Origin: Sipunculus nudus
Lineage: Eukaryota; Annelida; Sipuncula; Golfingiida; Sipunculidae
DNA length: 64,000 bases
Direction: 5' to 3'
Assembly (NCBI GenBank): GCA_026874595.1
Contig: CM049319.1
Span: 4,306,601 to 4,370,600 of the forward strand
Positions 48,386-59,226 of this stretch are shown piece after piece. The notes below the pieces were generated by a model. That model saw only the letters and a list, made by a program, of their open reading frames with translations. It did not search any database and had not been told where the DNA came from. The position numbers and the translations under genes were made by a program. Each line of letters starts with the position of its first letter. Position 1 is the stretch's first letter.

Positions 48386-51324
48386 ATATTTATTTATTTA
48401 TTCAAGATTAGTGATTATCAAAAGGAATTGATTCAATATTATTTACATTATACAACACCTTTCAATTTGTTTACATCTATATTAATTACTCTTTCAAAAT
48501 TTATAATAATAATAATTGTATACTTATCAGTGTAACATGGCTGACTAAGTTACAACATACTGTAACTTTACATTTTTAGAGCATTTGATCTTAATGGATC
48601 ATCCAGGTTAACCTTATATCAGAGAGTAGTTAATACAAATTGTTAATGGTTATACATTACAGATCTGGCAAGAGTTATGTAGACATATGATAATGTATTA
48701 AACAAGTCCCTGTAAGTAGGCGAGTTGTACAACTACAAAATAAACCATGTGGCATGAACCTGATTGGTGGCGAGACATATTACACAAATTCACAATGCTG
48801 GAACTGTTATGAAGTCCATGAGCATACCCTGAGGGGTAAAAGGGTTGAATTCATTATGGTTATCATGCATCTAAGGTTGGTAATGCTGAAGTCAAAAGGG
48901 GACTTGACTTGTCACGTCAGCAATGTATCATGGGGTAGCAGAAACTTTATAGGAAAGTATCTTAATTAAATAGAAATAATAATCATAACAAAAGAAATGA
49001 GGTAAAATGACTGATAAATACCCTTCAAAAACTACCCTATGCTGATCTTTAACACTGCCTTTTTAACCCTATAATTAGAATCTGGCCATTCAATAAAAAA
49101 ATTATGTATAATGTACGTTTATCACTCAGGTTTTCTTTCATTTTTTCTTATATCAATATTTCCATGTTTTCACATTTTTCAAACATCTAATGCTCATTTT
49201 TTGTTATCCTCCTGTTTTCAGAACTGTTCATCATGATGGTAGGCCTCATTAAAATTCACTTATGATAATTATTCATGTGATAGTACATGCTGACTTTGTC
49301 ATAAAGATTTCAATTCAGGCTGTATTTCCTAATACAGTATCTCAATATCAGGGCCACATGTGCACACATTCTGGGAGTAGTCTGCAGAAAACCAGCCATA
49401 TTAATGAAAATATTAATGATTTCCAGATAGGGACATTATCTTGTATGTGTTTTGTAAAGGGCTGGGGCTATGTGTGTTTTTTTTTAAAATAAATGTATAT
49501 CATTTTTTTGTGATTCACATAATATCAATATTTCTCCTGAATTTTTATGCGGTCATATTGATGCAGTACAAGTTTACAGATGAATGCAGAACATACAGAT
49601 ATACACATGGAAACAATGTGTTCTTGAACAGAGATATGCAATATTCCTGTACACAGCACAGCAAACTTAAAATACAGATATACCTCAGATAACTTACAGA
49701 AAACAAAGAACACCTGAGTATTCACAAGAGTTGTGGTGTGGTCAAATCTGACATTATCTGTTTGAATAATTGATTAAATCATAGTCTGAAAGATTGCAGG
49801 ATTTATAAAGAAAAAAAATGTCTCCTTTGGAGTGCTTTGGTTCAATGAACAAACACCAGGTGGCACTTTGAAGCAAATTTGGTATCACTGTAAATATAAA
49901 TGATCAAGAAATTTTAAAGTCCTCATTTAAAGGTTTCAATTAACCAGTGCATGGGATTTAGAATGTAGAATAAAGCCAACAGACATTATGGATACAGGGG
50001 TCACTATATCTACGACCATACATTGTCTTCAGTAGTGTAGTGTAGTTCCGTGCCTACCACAAGGTGGAGCTGGTGTCTTGTCAGTATTCTAACATTTCAT
50101 CATTGGATGGCAGATAAACAGGGAGTTCTGTAAAGATCATGTAAGACCTTATACAGACTGAACTCTAAGGTAAATTCTTCTGAAATGCTCACAGTGAGAA
50201 ATAAACAACTGGTATGTATATATGAAAAACAAACATCTGGCCTTGTACAAAATAAACAAGCTAAGACAATGAGGATGTAGAACAATCATAGACCCGAAGA
50301 AAATTCAATATCAACAAACATTGAAACAGTTTAGTTATGCTACCTACTGATCACTAAAATTAATTCAACAAGAGTGACTTTCAAGAGGGCGACATCAGTT
50401 AGGACATTTAACAGTTAATAATTTCAGCTACATCCCACACCAAGGTTGAGGGCTCTGCAGGCTTAATGGGAAGCTAGGCTATGCCCATGGCAGTGTTTTA
50501 CTCACAAACGAGTGGGCCTTTCGGGGGTTCCTTAGTGATATGAGCTAGAAATGAACAGCAATGTTAGGAACCTAGCAGAGGTGATGTCATGGTTTTCTCC
50601 ACTCAGATATTTGCAAAGTATACATTGCTTGTATAGATGGATATGAGCATAGGTCAGAGAAACAAGTCTTAACTCAGTGAAATCCATCTTAGCTAAGAGT
50701 AAGAGCCTAAGACTAGGTAATATTATGCTGCATATTTCAAATCTGTCCACTTTAAATATGCTTCCTTGTTAAGCTATTATTAGTTTACATAAGGCTGTAT
50801 TAGCATATCAGCATATTAGCTCTGCTTCCACATGAGTTGGGATGTTCCATAGTGCAAAATCTGTCAAAAGTGTCCCCATAAGGACGTAAGATTTTCTAAT
50901 GGAATACCTTTTTTGATAACAGAAGTACACCATTCAATAAGGATCTGTTAACATATTTAAGATATACCTGGTGACCTGACCCTTACTGACTAAGTAAGGT
51001 AGTCATCATGCCTTGCGCAAATTGCCTGAATTGCTCTCAGGTTTTTTTCCATGTGGTCCATTTAGCCAATGTGCATGCATAGTAACTATACATTGAAACA
51101 GATAATACTTATAAAAAGGGATTAAAATTTTTTCAGGTCATGCATGTGGACTAGATTTGCAAATGCATGGAAACAGCTTAAAACAAACATTGATGTAACC
51201 CCATGTAGTACAGTCATTTAATAGATATATTTCTTTGTCAACTCAGATGTCTTGATGCTATAGTTATTTATGAATATGACACATGGTTGAAGCCATAGCC
51301 TTATGAAATATGCAAGATTACTGT
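46760..51324. other. Region between the two genes, including the TBC1D9-like 3' untranslated side
   Basis: AT-rich, with a TA microsatellite at 48342-48384. No convincing exon on either strand. The 3' untranslated region of the TBC1D9-like gene should lie just below 51325; I could not fix its polyadenylation site. Confidence 0.45.
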
Positions 51325-51999
51325 TCACGATACACTCTGCCTGGTCATGAGACGCCGGTTACGGTAATGGTCGATTGGTTCCTGTAAATCCCAGTGCTTC
51401 TCAAAGAACTCGACCAGCTGGGGCTCCGTTAGTAAGTTAGCTTGGAAATGCTCGAAAGTAATGGACCATTCATTCTCCATCTTGGACACCGTTGATGCCA
51501 AACTACTCTGCGATGATGACAACACATTCTTTGAGGGCACCTTGCTTTTAGACACATCCATTAACGGCACCGAACTTGTTCTTTCAACATTTTTAGGTTT
51601 CTCCTCCATTTTTTCTTTACCATCTCCTCCGGCAGGTTTTTCATCCTCGGAAATTTCTCCTTTTGAGTCATCTGCAGATTTTCTCCCAGAATCCACTGAT
51701 GTGTTCTCCGGGATTTTCTCAGAATTTTCTTTAGAATTTTTCTGGCCGATTTCGAGATTTCGCATCATGTTCTCAGCACCCTCTGATACACTCTCAACGC
51801 TGCTTGCAATAAAAATGTCAGAGTCGACAGAAGTGGAGAATGACAGTGGACTGGTACCCTGCTGCATTAATTGCTTGCTGACTTCACCTATCTGTAGGAG
51901 CAGAGTACCAGCCTTAGCTATGGCGTGGTAGAACTGTTGCTCCTCGGGGTGGTCTCGGAACATGTTGTACAGTGTCTTACAAAGCTGGATAAACTGCTC
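51325..51999 (-). CDS. TBC1D9: TBC1D9-like Rab GAP, last coding exon
   Basis: Encodes 224 residues and a TGA stop. It starts EQFIQLCKTLYNMFRDHPEE and 'AGTLLLQIGEVSKQLMQQG', closely like the 'QFIELCKTMYNMF...LLLEIGEVGK' block of TBC1D9. A Ser/Glu/Lys-rich linker follows (about residues 45-170). Then comes the conserved end 'EWSITFEHFQANLLTEPQLV', 'EFFEKHWDLQEPI'. The acceptor is TATTTTCAG at 52008-52000, and the exon is in phase with the exon at 54941. TBC1D9 proteins are GRAM-TBC-EF-hand Rab GTPase-activating proteins; this region is the C-terminal tail. The catalytic TBC domain lies outside the window. Confidence 0.92.
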   Translation of the reverse strand, partial: EQFIQLCKTLYNMFRDHPEEQQFYHAIAKAGTLLLQIGEVSKQLMQQGTSPLSFSTSVDSDIFIASSVESVSEGAENMMRNLEIGQKNSKENSEKIPENTSVDSGRKSADDSKGEISEDEKPAGGDGKEKMEEKPKNVERTSSVPLMDVSKSKVPSKNVLSSSQSSLASTVSKMENEWSITFEHFQANLLTEPQLVEFFEKHWDLQEPIDHYRNRRLMTRQSVS

Positions 52000-52511
52000 C
52001 TGAAAATATACCAACTCGGTTATTTAAAATTAATACTGTTTTGAATTATTGAAGCTTTATTCTATACTTTAATTTGATCTGAATTTAGGGCATGTAAGCC
52101 ATGTGACAAACTGACACACTGACCAAAGGGTTTGTTTTAATCAAACTTGAATTATATACATAAGTACCTTGAAATTACAACCACAAACAGGACCTGGATA
52201 AAGTGGTCACATCTTTGATTGTCTAAGTGAGGTCTTATATAAAGAGCAAAATAGAATTGGGACCATGAACAAGTGGTTGTCATTTTGAGGTGGTCACTAA
52301 AAAGATGTGATCATCAGACCAGGTTTTACTCTATTTTTAATAATTTATGTTGACTTAACCGTAAATATTCATTTAAGTGAAAAAATATCTACTGAAAAGC
52401 TTCAAGAACATATTGAAAAGAAAGGTCTGAGAAACAATACTGATGCAAACATTGCATGTTACCTGTCAAGTCTTCAATAACAGTTCAAGCCTATCACAAA
52501 CTAGAATACGG

Positions 52512-52530
52512 GTAGTCGACAAGCGACTAC
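52512..52530. repeat. Small perfect hairpin next to element start
   Basis: GTAGTCG, loop ACAAG, CGACTAC. It ends two bases before the GTATCCGCC left end of the 52.5-kb element. Its role is unclear; it may belong to the element's 5' end. Confidence 0.7.
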
Positions 52531-52532
52531 GT

Positions 52533-54245
52533 GTATCCGCCAAAATCAGAGAAGAACGGTCGAAGTGAGGCATGGATTGAGTGGCAAGGGGATATAGAGT
52601 TACATGTGTTAAATATTAGAATGGATCTCTGCCACATAAACATGATTGTAGGTGGCGCCACCTGTTATTTGAATGAGAAACTATCCAAGATATATACACA
52701 TGCAAATTTTCATGTGGAAAAGTCAAACCACTGCAGAGATATGAGTAATTTTATCCCACAGCTGACAAACAGATGGTACTGTGCCAAAATGGCTGCAGGT
52801 GGCGCCACCATTTTTGTTCATGTTATAAAGCTATCCAAGGGCTACATTTGTGTAAAATAATTTTCCTGATTGGTTGAATGAGTCCGGAGATATAAGCATG
52901 GATGTCTACAGCGTGAACGTGAACGTAGGTGGTGCCACCTGTCATAAAATCAAGAAAGCTATGCGGGATGTATAAGCATGCTGAATTTCAGGTAATTTGG
53001 TCAAACCACTGCAGAGATATGATTGGTTTTTACCAAAGGCAGATTAACAAATGGACACTGTGCAAACATGGTTGCAGGTGGCGCCACCTTTTGTTGTGTA
53101 TGTTATAAAGCTATCCCAGGGCTACATTTGTGTAAAATTTTTTTCCGGATCGGTCAAACGGTTCCCGAGATATATGGGTTTATGTGTGGAGCGTTAATGT
53201 GAATGTAGGTGGCGCCACCTGTCATAAAATCAAGAAAGCTATCTAGGATGTATATGCATGCCAACTTTTAGGTGAATTAGTCAAACCACTGCAGAGATAT
53301 GAGTGATTTTAACCCCAGGCAGATGAACAAATGGACACTGTGCAAACATGGTTGCAGGTGGCGCCACCTTTTGTTGTGTATGTTATAAAGCTATCCCAGG
53401 GCTACATTTGTGTAAAAATTTTTTCCGGATCGGTCAAATGGTTCCCGAGATATATGGGTTTATGTGTGGAGCGTTAACTTGAATGTAGGTGGCGCCACCT
53501 GTCATAAAATCAAGAAAGCTATCTAGGATGTATACGCATGCCGAATTTTAGGTGAATTAGTCAAACCACTGCAGAGATATGAGTGATTTTAACCCCAGGC
53601 AGATGAACAGATGGACACTGTGCAAACATGGTTGCAGGTGGCGCCACCTTTTGTTGTATATGTTATAAAGCTATCCCATGGCTACATTTGTGTAAAAATT
53701 TTTTCGGGATCGGTCAAACGGTTCCCGAGATATATGGGTTTATGTGTGGAGCGGTAACGTGAATGTACGTGGCGCCACCTGTCATAAAATCGAGAAAGCT
53801 ATCTAGGATGTATACGCATGCTGAATTTTAGGTGAATTAGTCAAACCACTGCAGAGATATGAGTGATTTTTACCCCAGGCGGATGAACAGATGGACACTG
53901 CGCAAACATGGTTCCTGGTTGCGCCACCTTTTGTTGTGTATTTTATAAAGCTATCCCAGGGCTACATTTGTGTAAAAAAATTTTCCGGATCGGTCAAACG
54001 GTTCCCGAGATATATGGGTTTATGTGTGGAAACAGACACACAAACGGACGCTGGGCAGAGACGAAAGGTCAGAGGTCAAGGTCACTTGGTTAGGCACCAG
54101 TTCACATGTGACCCGATAATTTGTGTAAGTTACGGAAAAATCTGTCCAGTAGTCTCAGAGGAATTCTCCGAAAACGAAGCGGCGGCGGCGGCGGCGGAAC
54201 CCGGTCAAAAACATAGTATCCGCAAAACTTCGTTTTGGCGGATAC
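52533..54245. mobile_element. 1.7-kb element with terminal inverted repeats and 280-bp tandem core
   Basis: The left end GTATCCGCCAAAA (52533-52545) is the exact inverse of the right end TTTTGGCGGATAC (54233-54245). The core has tandem units with an exact 280-bp step (GGTTGCAGGTGGCGCCACC at 53070, 53350 and 53630, and a decayed fourth at 53910). The palindrome GGTGGCGCCACC appears up to twice per unit. The tail has a (CGG)n run at 54178-54197 and the hairpin at 54216-54245. No protein is encoded. It sits in the intron before the last TBC1D9-like exon. Best described as HINE/pearl-like. Confidence 0.8.
54216..54245 (+). repeat. Terminal hairpin of the 52.5-kb element
   Basis: GTATCCGC-AAAAC, loop TTC, GTTTT, bulged G, GCGGATAC; AATT follows. 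Thirteen pairs around a three-base loop. Confidence 0.85.
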
Positions 54246-54500
54246 AATTATTGTATCATATCATATTATATATCACATGTAGTCATATCATATAATATAC
54301 ATGTACAATACAAATGCTGTTCATTTAAACAAAATATACACTTAAGACCATCAGTGTACAGTGTCTGCCATGGTTTCGAAAAATTTCTCTAAAGGTAGTT
54401 TGAAACAGGTAAACCTCAGACATAGGGTATGAGGTTCAAACTATACCATGATCAGTGAAACTCAACTGACATCATCAACATCAAGACAATCAGATGTGGT

Positions 54501-54818
54501 AAGTCCCAAAAAAAAGTTTTGGTTCTCAGGCACTTTTTTTCAGAAATCAATGTGGGCTGGCAATTTTTTTTATACTTTTTTTTGTTTGTTTTGATAAAAA
54601 TATATGATCAGATTACGCAAGATAATAACAGAAATGTTGTGCTAAACAGGTTAAAGCACTACATAACAAATGAAATCTTACCAAACTGCATTAATTTATC
54701 TTCTTGAAAGAATAGTCACAGCGGCTGGAGTTCAAATTTTGTAAGTTTCTATTTTTGATGCATGTGATTAAAAATGATGCGGGCAGTGCCCTGAGAACCA
54801 TACCTTTATTTTTAGCCT
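54501..54818. mobile_element. MITE, family copy 3
   Basis: Left end AAGTCCCAAAAAAAAG, then TTGGTTCTCAGGCACT; right end CCTGAGAACCATACC, then TTTTTAGCCT. Internally it runs in the opposite orientation to copy 1 (CAGAAATCAATG near the left end, against CATTGATTTCT near the right end of copy 1). Intronic, about 120 bp from the donor of the exon at 54941-55065. Confidence 0.75.
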
Positions 54819-54940
54819 AATGTTTGATGTTTATTATAAGCAAGTGATTGCTTTGATGAGTCCCAGGAAAGATCATCACCGTGGGGGCGGTCATGTTTTT
54901 GGGACTGTCATCCAGTATTAGTATTTTTTTTTTTACCAAC

Positions 54941-55065
54941 CTGGTTCATCTTGGGTAAGTTCTTCATGCGGGCCTGGTAGTCTGGTTTGGGCCACAGGTT
55001 TGCATACACTCGAGTCTCACGACTTGGTGATGTTGCTTTACTACCTTTGCTACCATTGTTGCTTC
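54941..55065 (-). CDS. TBC1D9: TBC1D9-like, penultimate coding exon
   Basis: This 125-bp exon reads SNNGSKGSKATSPSRETRVY and on to YQARMKNLPKMNQ. Its end joins the next exon as NLPKMNQ-EQFIQLCK, matching 'DLPKLNQ-GQFIELCK' of TBC1D9. The acceptor is CTCTTTCAG at 55074-55066 and the donor is GTTGGT at 54940-54935, a weak +5 context. It starts with the last two bases of a codon (Arg with the previous exon) and ends in phase 0. The first half is a Ser-rich linker. Confidence 0.88.
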
Positions 55066-55665
55066 CTGAAAGAGTTAATAGTTCTGTTAACTTATATAAT
55101 ATACAGTGTTAGAAGTAATGATGGGTTTTAAACTTTTGCAGTCTGTATATATGAATATAAAAACCAAAGGGGTATTTATTTATAAATGATCAAACACACT
55201 ATTATGAATAATTATTAAGATGTTGTGTTGAATAAACAAAGTTTTTATTTAGATAGGAATACATCAATGTCTGTATGATAAAACACCATTAGTGGTTCAT
55301 TCTGACAAGACAGATGAACAAACACACAAAATGATCCTACATTTGATATTTAGCTAGGAATATATCAATGTCTGTATAATAAAACAAAATCAGCTGTTCA
55401 TTCTGAACAAATTAGACAAAAATGATCCTACATGTTCATTTTGTTGCAGATAAACTTAAAGATAAAACTGGAAACAAAATTTGACCAAACTAAAAATATT
55501 GTATTGAAATTCACCTCTTATTTTTCAGAATCTTCTGCAGTAATATAAGGACAGACTGAAAAATACTGTCCACACATTATAACCAGTCTGTAAGATGTGC
55601 ATGACCTGATCAATAAAAAGGTCAGAAAATAAAACTTCAGTTAAACTTCGAAGTTAAGTACTCAC

Positions 55666-55866
55666 TGGCTGGTGATTCTGCAGGACTTTCAAGAAGCATC
55701 TCAGGCACGTCACTCAAACTGTCAGCTGGGCTGGTCTGAACGCTGTCCATGTTTGGTGATTGGCCAATATCCAGACAGACAGGTCTGGTGGGCGGAGCCT
55801 TCTCCTCCACTGTGTTTTCACTTTTTGGCAAGCTGCCAAAGGCAGGTGTGCTCTCTTTACTCTCCA
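55666..55866 (-). CDS. TBC1D9: TBC1D9-like, low-complexity linker exon
   Basis: This 201-bp exon reads VESKESTPAFGSLPKSENTV and on to LSDVPEMLLESPAESPA. It is rich in Ser, Pro and Glu, and probably disordered. No homology is obvious on its own; it is accepted because acceptor (TACATAG), donor (GTGAGT at 55665-55660) and phase (two bases in, one base out) link it to both neighbours. It falls where TBC1D9 proteins have variable linker. The Ser-Pro pairs could be phosphorylated, which is inference. Confidence 0.8.
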
Positions 55867-56219
55867 CTATGTAATACATATAAAATTAAAATTATACCTA
55901 AGCCATATTTACCCATTTATATCGAGTAAATTTATCATCAATATTCAACAGTTCTATATTCTGACTGGCTATTTGCTCAAATATGAAAAATATCTACTCA
56001 AGGTAGATTCATCAGTGAAGAGTGGCTCTTCCTTATGCATATACTAATTTCAAACAAAACAATTCTTGGAATTCATGTCCTCCACTTTTGCCTCTTGTTG
56101 TCTTTTATGCTTGTCCTATTAACATATTTTAGTTTTAATTATGCCAGAAGATGTCCCCACATGTCATACTGGCTCTGTCTTAGTTTTCATTGTGTCTCCA
56201 TGTCATAATTTTGGTTGTG

Positions 56220-56437
56220 AGATAGGACCAAAATTGATAATTTTGTTTTGGAGCTGGTGAGAACAAATTTTCAGACAGATTTCCAAAATTAATCCCAACC
56301 AAGGTATACAAGAGAGCAACCACTGACCTAAATTTGTATGAAATCAGATAATATTTAGGAAATTTATCACACATAAACTTAAACCTGACAGACAGACAAA
56401 CCCAAATTAACGTCCCCGTTCCATGGAAATGGGGGAC
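56220..56437. mobile_element. Element 3' end with GTCCCC hairpin, copy 1
   Basis: AAGGTATACAAGAGAGCAA, GATAATATTTAGGAAATTTA and the CTGACAGACAGAC tail are shared with 63780-63963. The end is a hairpin, GTCCCC...GGGGAC (56412-56437), around TTCCATGGAA. Confidence 0.65.
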
Positions 56438-56738
56438 AATAAACTAATAGTAAAATGACATGCCATTTTTTCTTTTGCAAATAAGATGCTTATGTATGGT
56501 GTAGGTTTAAACACTCAGCAAGAATGGAGGGATTTTTTAAAGTGTTTAAGCTTCATGAATGCCAATAACATCCATCATCCTATTGACTGTTTGGTTTTCC
56601 TTACAGTGATTAGGCTTAAATCTGTACTCAGACCCTTTAACACCACTGGTATCATGGGAAGTCATTAGCTAGACCAGAAATCAGGATAATACTGTATTTA
56701 TATTATTGTGACATCATGGGTTTTACAAATGTCCTCAC

Positions 56739-56819
56739 CTGGACTTGACACTTTGCTGGAACCTGAGCTAAGATCTTCATCAAAGAACTCTGTGGCTTCC
56801 ATGGCACTCTCAGTGGAAC
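56739..56819 (-). CDS. TBC1D9: TBC1D9-like, 27-codon exon
   Basis: This 81-bp exon reads STESAMEATEFFDEDLSSGS and SKVSSP. 'SAMEATEFFDED' matches 'SAFEATQYFFED' of TBC1D9, after the EF-hand region. The acceptor is TCTTCTCCAG and the donor is GTGAGG at 56738-56733. It takes one base from the exon at 60588-60759 to make Ser and gives one to the next to make Val. A dispersed repeat end (ACAAGGGACC...) lies only about 19 bp beyond the acceptor. Confidence 0.88.
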
Positions 56820-56838
56820 CTGGAGAAGATGAAATAAA

Positions 56839-56875
56839 AACAAGGGACCTATGGGCACTGTGCTCAGCTGACGTT
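56839..56875. repeat. Dispersed repeat end next to a splice acceptor
   Basis: ACAAGGGACCTATGGGCAC then GTGCTCAGCTGACG resembles 36801-36833. It adjoins the pyrimidine tract of the exon at 56739-56819. No matching second end was identified. Confidence 0.45.
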
Positions 56876-57840
56876 AACTTTGAAGGTAAAAATCTAAAAT
56901 AATATCTAATGGAGATAAAGTGTAAGAGGAAGATGTAATAAAGGCCATGGTTGGTTTATATGATTGGTTTGTATTGATGAGCAAGAAATTGTTGCAAAAA
57001 ATATTTTGTGACCTAACCATGTGTTTCCTAATGTTGAAACTAAAGCATGTGAGCAGTTTGTGAACAAATGATCTGTACTATTACCATGATCATTAGTTGG
57101 TTTTTCGATTAACTGTTGACATTTCAGTAGTTTACACATTTGTTCAATTGCATCTATTTTTTTGTATAATATATATTATTAAATATATATGTATTTTTTT
57201 TATTAAATGTATACAGTTAAAATATAGCTAATTAACAACATAAAACAGGGCAAACAAAGCCTGATCTCAAGTTCTGCTGAGGCAGGAAAATAATGAACAA
57301 ATGTTTGTATTAAATCCTGATTTTTTTATCACATCATTTATTTTCTAATTTAAGTTTATATTTCTATACATTTCCAATTTAACATATATATCTGAATATA
57401 AAAGTTGATTCATAATTCTCAATTGCATCATCATACATCTCAATCTTGTCAGATAACACCACATCATGCATACATATGTTTATTTATTTTTTACCACAAA
57501 AATATATTTTTTAAATCTGCAAAACAATAAATATCTAAAAATAATACTTGATTTAGATTTCACAAATTTTAATTGTTTCTTTATTTATCCATAATGTGCT
57601 TCATATTTTATAATAATTTAAGCATACTGATGGGTTCATTTATATTTGTTAAAATCATTTAAAAGAAAATTGATTTCTTTAAAAATGCTACATTACACAA
57701 CATTGCATCTTCTGGATTACACCTTGAATTATTTTTTCAAGGAAAGTTTTTGCATATCGGAGTGGAAACAGCATTACAATTAAGGAGATATGGTGAAAAC
57801 AATAACAATTACTGCATAACACTTGGTGGGTTGGGTTTGC

Positions 57841-57860
57841 GGGGGGGGGGGGGGGGGGGG
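57841..57860 (+). repeat. G20 homopolymer
   Basis: Twenty G in a row. Length is likely to vary between individuals or reads. Confidence 0.9.
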
Positions 57861-57979
57861 ATGATTTGGGTGGTGATATGAGAATAACTGTACACCTGTC
57901 ACAGCAGGGGATCTCCCCCAGTGACTGTAACAAATCAGAAACCCTGGCATAGCTGACTTCCAGTGACCTGGAGTGGGAC

Positions 57980-58712
57980 CCTGCATCTGTAATCAAAGCA
58001 AGTGACTACAGAAAAAAATCAATAACTAGCTTAATTTTCAAGCTTTTATTTTCAAATTTCAGATTTAGACAAACTAAATATTTATGTTTATATGCTGTGA
58101 AAATTAAATCAATGGTGCTTACAGGAAAAAAACGTGCCATGGTCAAAGTTGGGCAAAATTTAAGGTACTGATTTTTTTTTTATGCTAATAACTTAAAAAA
58201 TTTACAAAATTCAGATCTAATTTTGGGTAAACAATTGAATCTTAATTAAACATAGTTATATACTTGAGAAAATAGAATCTAGTTTCAAAATTTTTCATGT
58301 TAAGTGAGTTATTATTTTTCCTGATTTTTTACAAAGTCCATTATGTTTGGGCCCATAACTTAAAGAATTTATACTTTACAGACTTAATTTCTGGCATGTA
58401 CATAGGAACTATATAGAGGAATATTTATGGTAAATATGAGGAAAAACAGATGAGTGGTTTTGATATTAGGCAGTCCTGAAGTGTGAAAATAGGATTTTAA
58501 TAACAAATTGCGGTTTTTCCTTAATTTCTCAAAGGAACGAAGTCGCAAAGACCCAGTTTTCGGCTTGGTAGGAGATCTTGGGGACATCTAACATTATGCT
58601 GAACTTGGATTCCTAGGTCTTACGGTTTCAAAACGTGCCACATCTACAGACGGACGGACGACGGACAATGGACCACGACTATAGCTCAGATGACTTATAG
58701 TCAGCTGAGCTA
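57980..58712. mobile_element. Single-unit relative of the 39-40.5 kb element, with terminal hairpin
   Basis: It shares GCTGTGAAAATTAAATCAA, GGGCCCATAACTTAAAG-like text and AGGAACGAAGTCGC with the earlier copy. It ends in CGGACGGACGACGGACAATG and the hairpin 58682-58712 (TAGCTCAG / CTGAGCTA). Intronic in the TBC1D9-like gene. Confidence 0.75.
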
Positions 58713-59226
58713 AATAACTAAAATAAGAATTCATTTTAATAAACAGTAAAAAGTGTCATGAACAAGAATACTGGCCAGCTGGTTTGCTTCTTGGTCTGGT
58801 GTTCATAATTTAATCACTTTACTAAGAGTTGACTATTTACAGTTTGTCATGGATATGAAGGCAGTAAGTGACTTCAATCATTACATATATAGAGTTTTGG
58901 TCACATTTGAAATAAATAAAGAACATAGCCCTGAATAAACCTCACTTTAAGGCCACCTATGAAGCAACGTCAGCAAACAAGTCTTGCCTCTGAAACATAC
59001 TGCATCTGATATCACCCTGTATTGTTGATCAACACATAAAATGCTGAAGACTAGTTTTTCTGATGCTGAGTGAGATGGTAGAATTTTAGACTCCAGTTTT
59101 TCATGCTACAGATTGACATACCAGATTTTAAGAATCCAGTTTTTCTGTTCCTGAGTGATACACCAGACCTTAAGACTCATGTATTTATGCTACATAGGGA
59201 CATTCACTACTGACTCTGGAGACTCA

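Noticed and set aside
51461-51931. 156-codon plus-strand open frame opposite the last TBC1D9-like exon
   Set aside because: It is the antisense shadow of a well supported coding exon.
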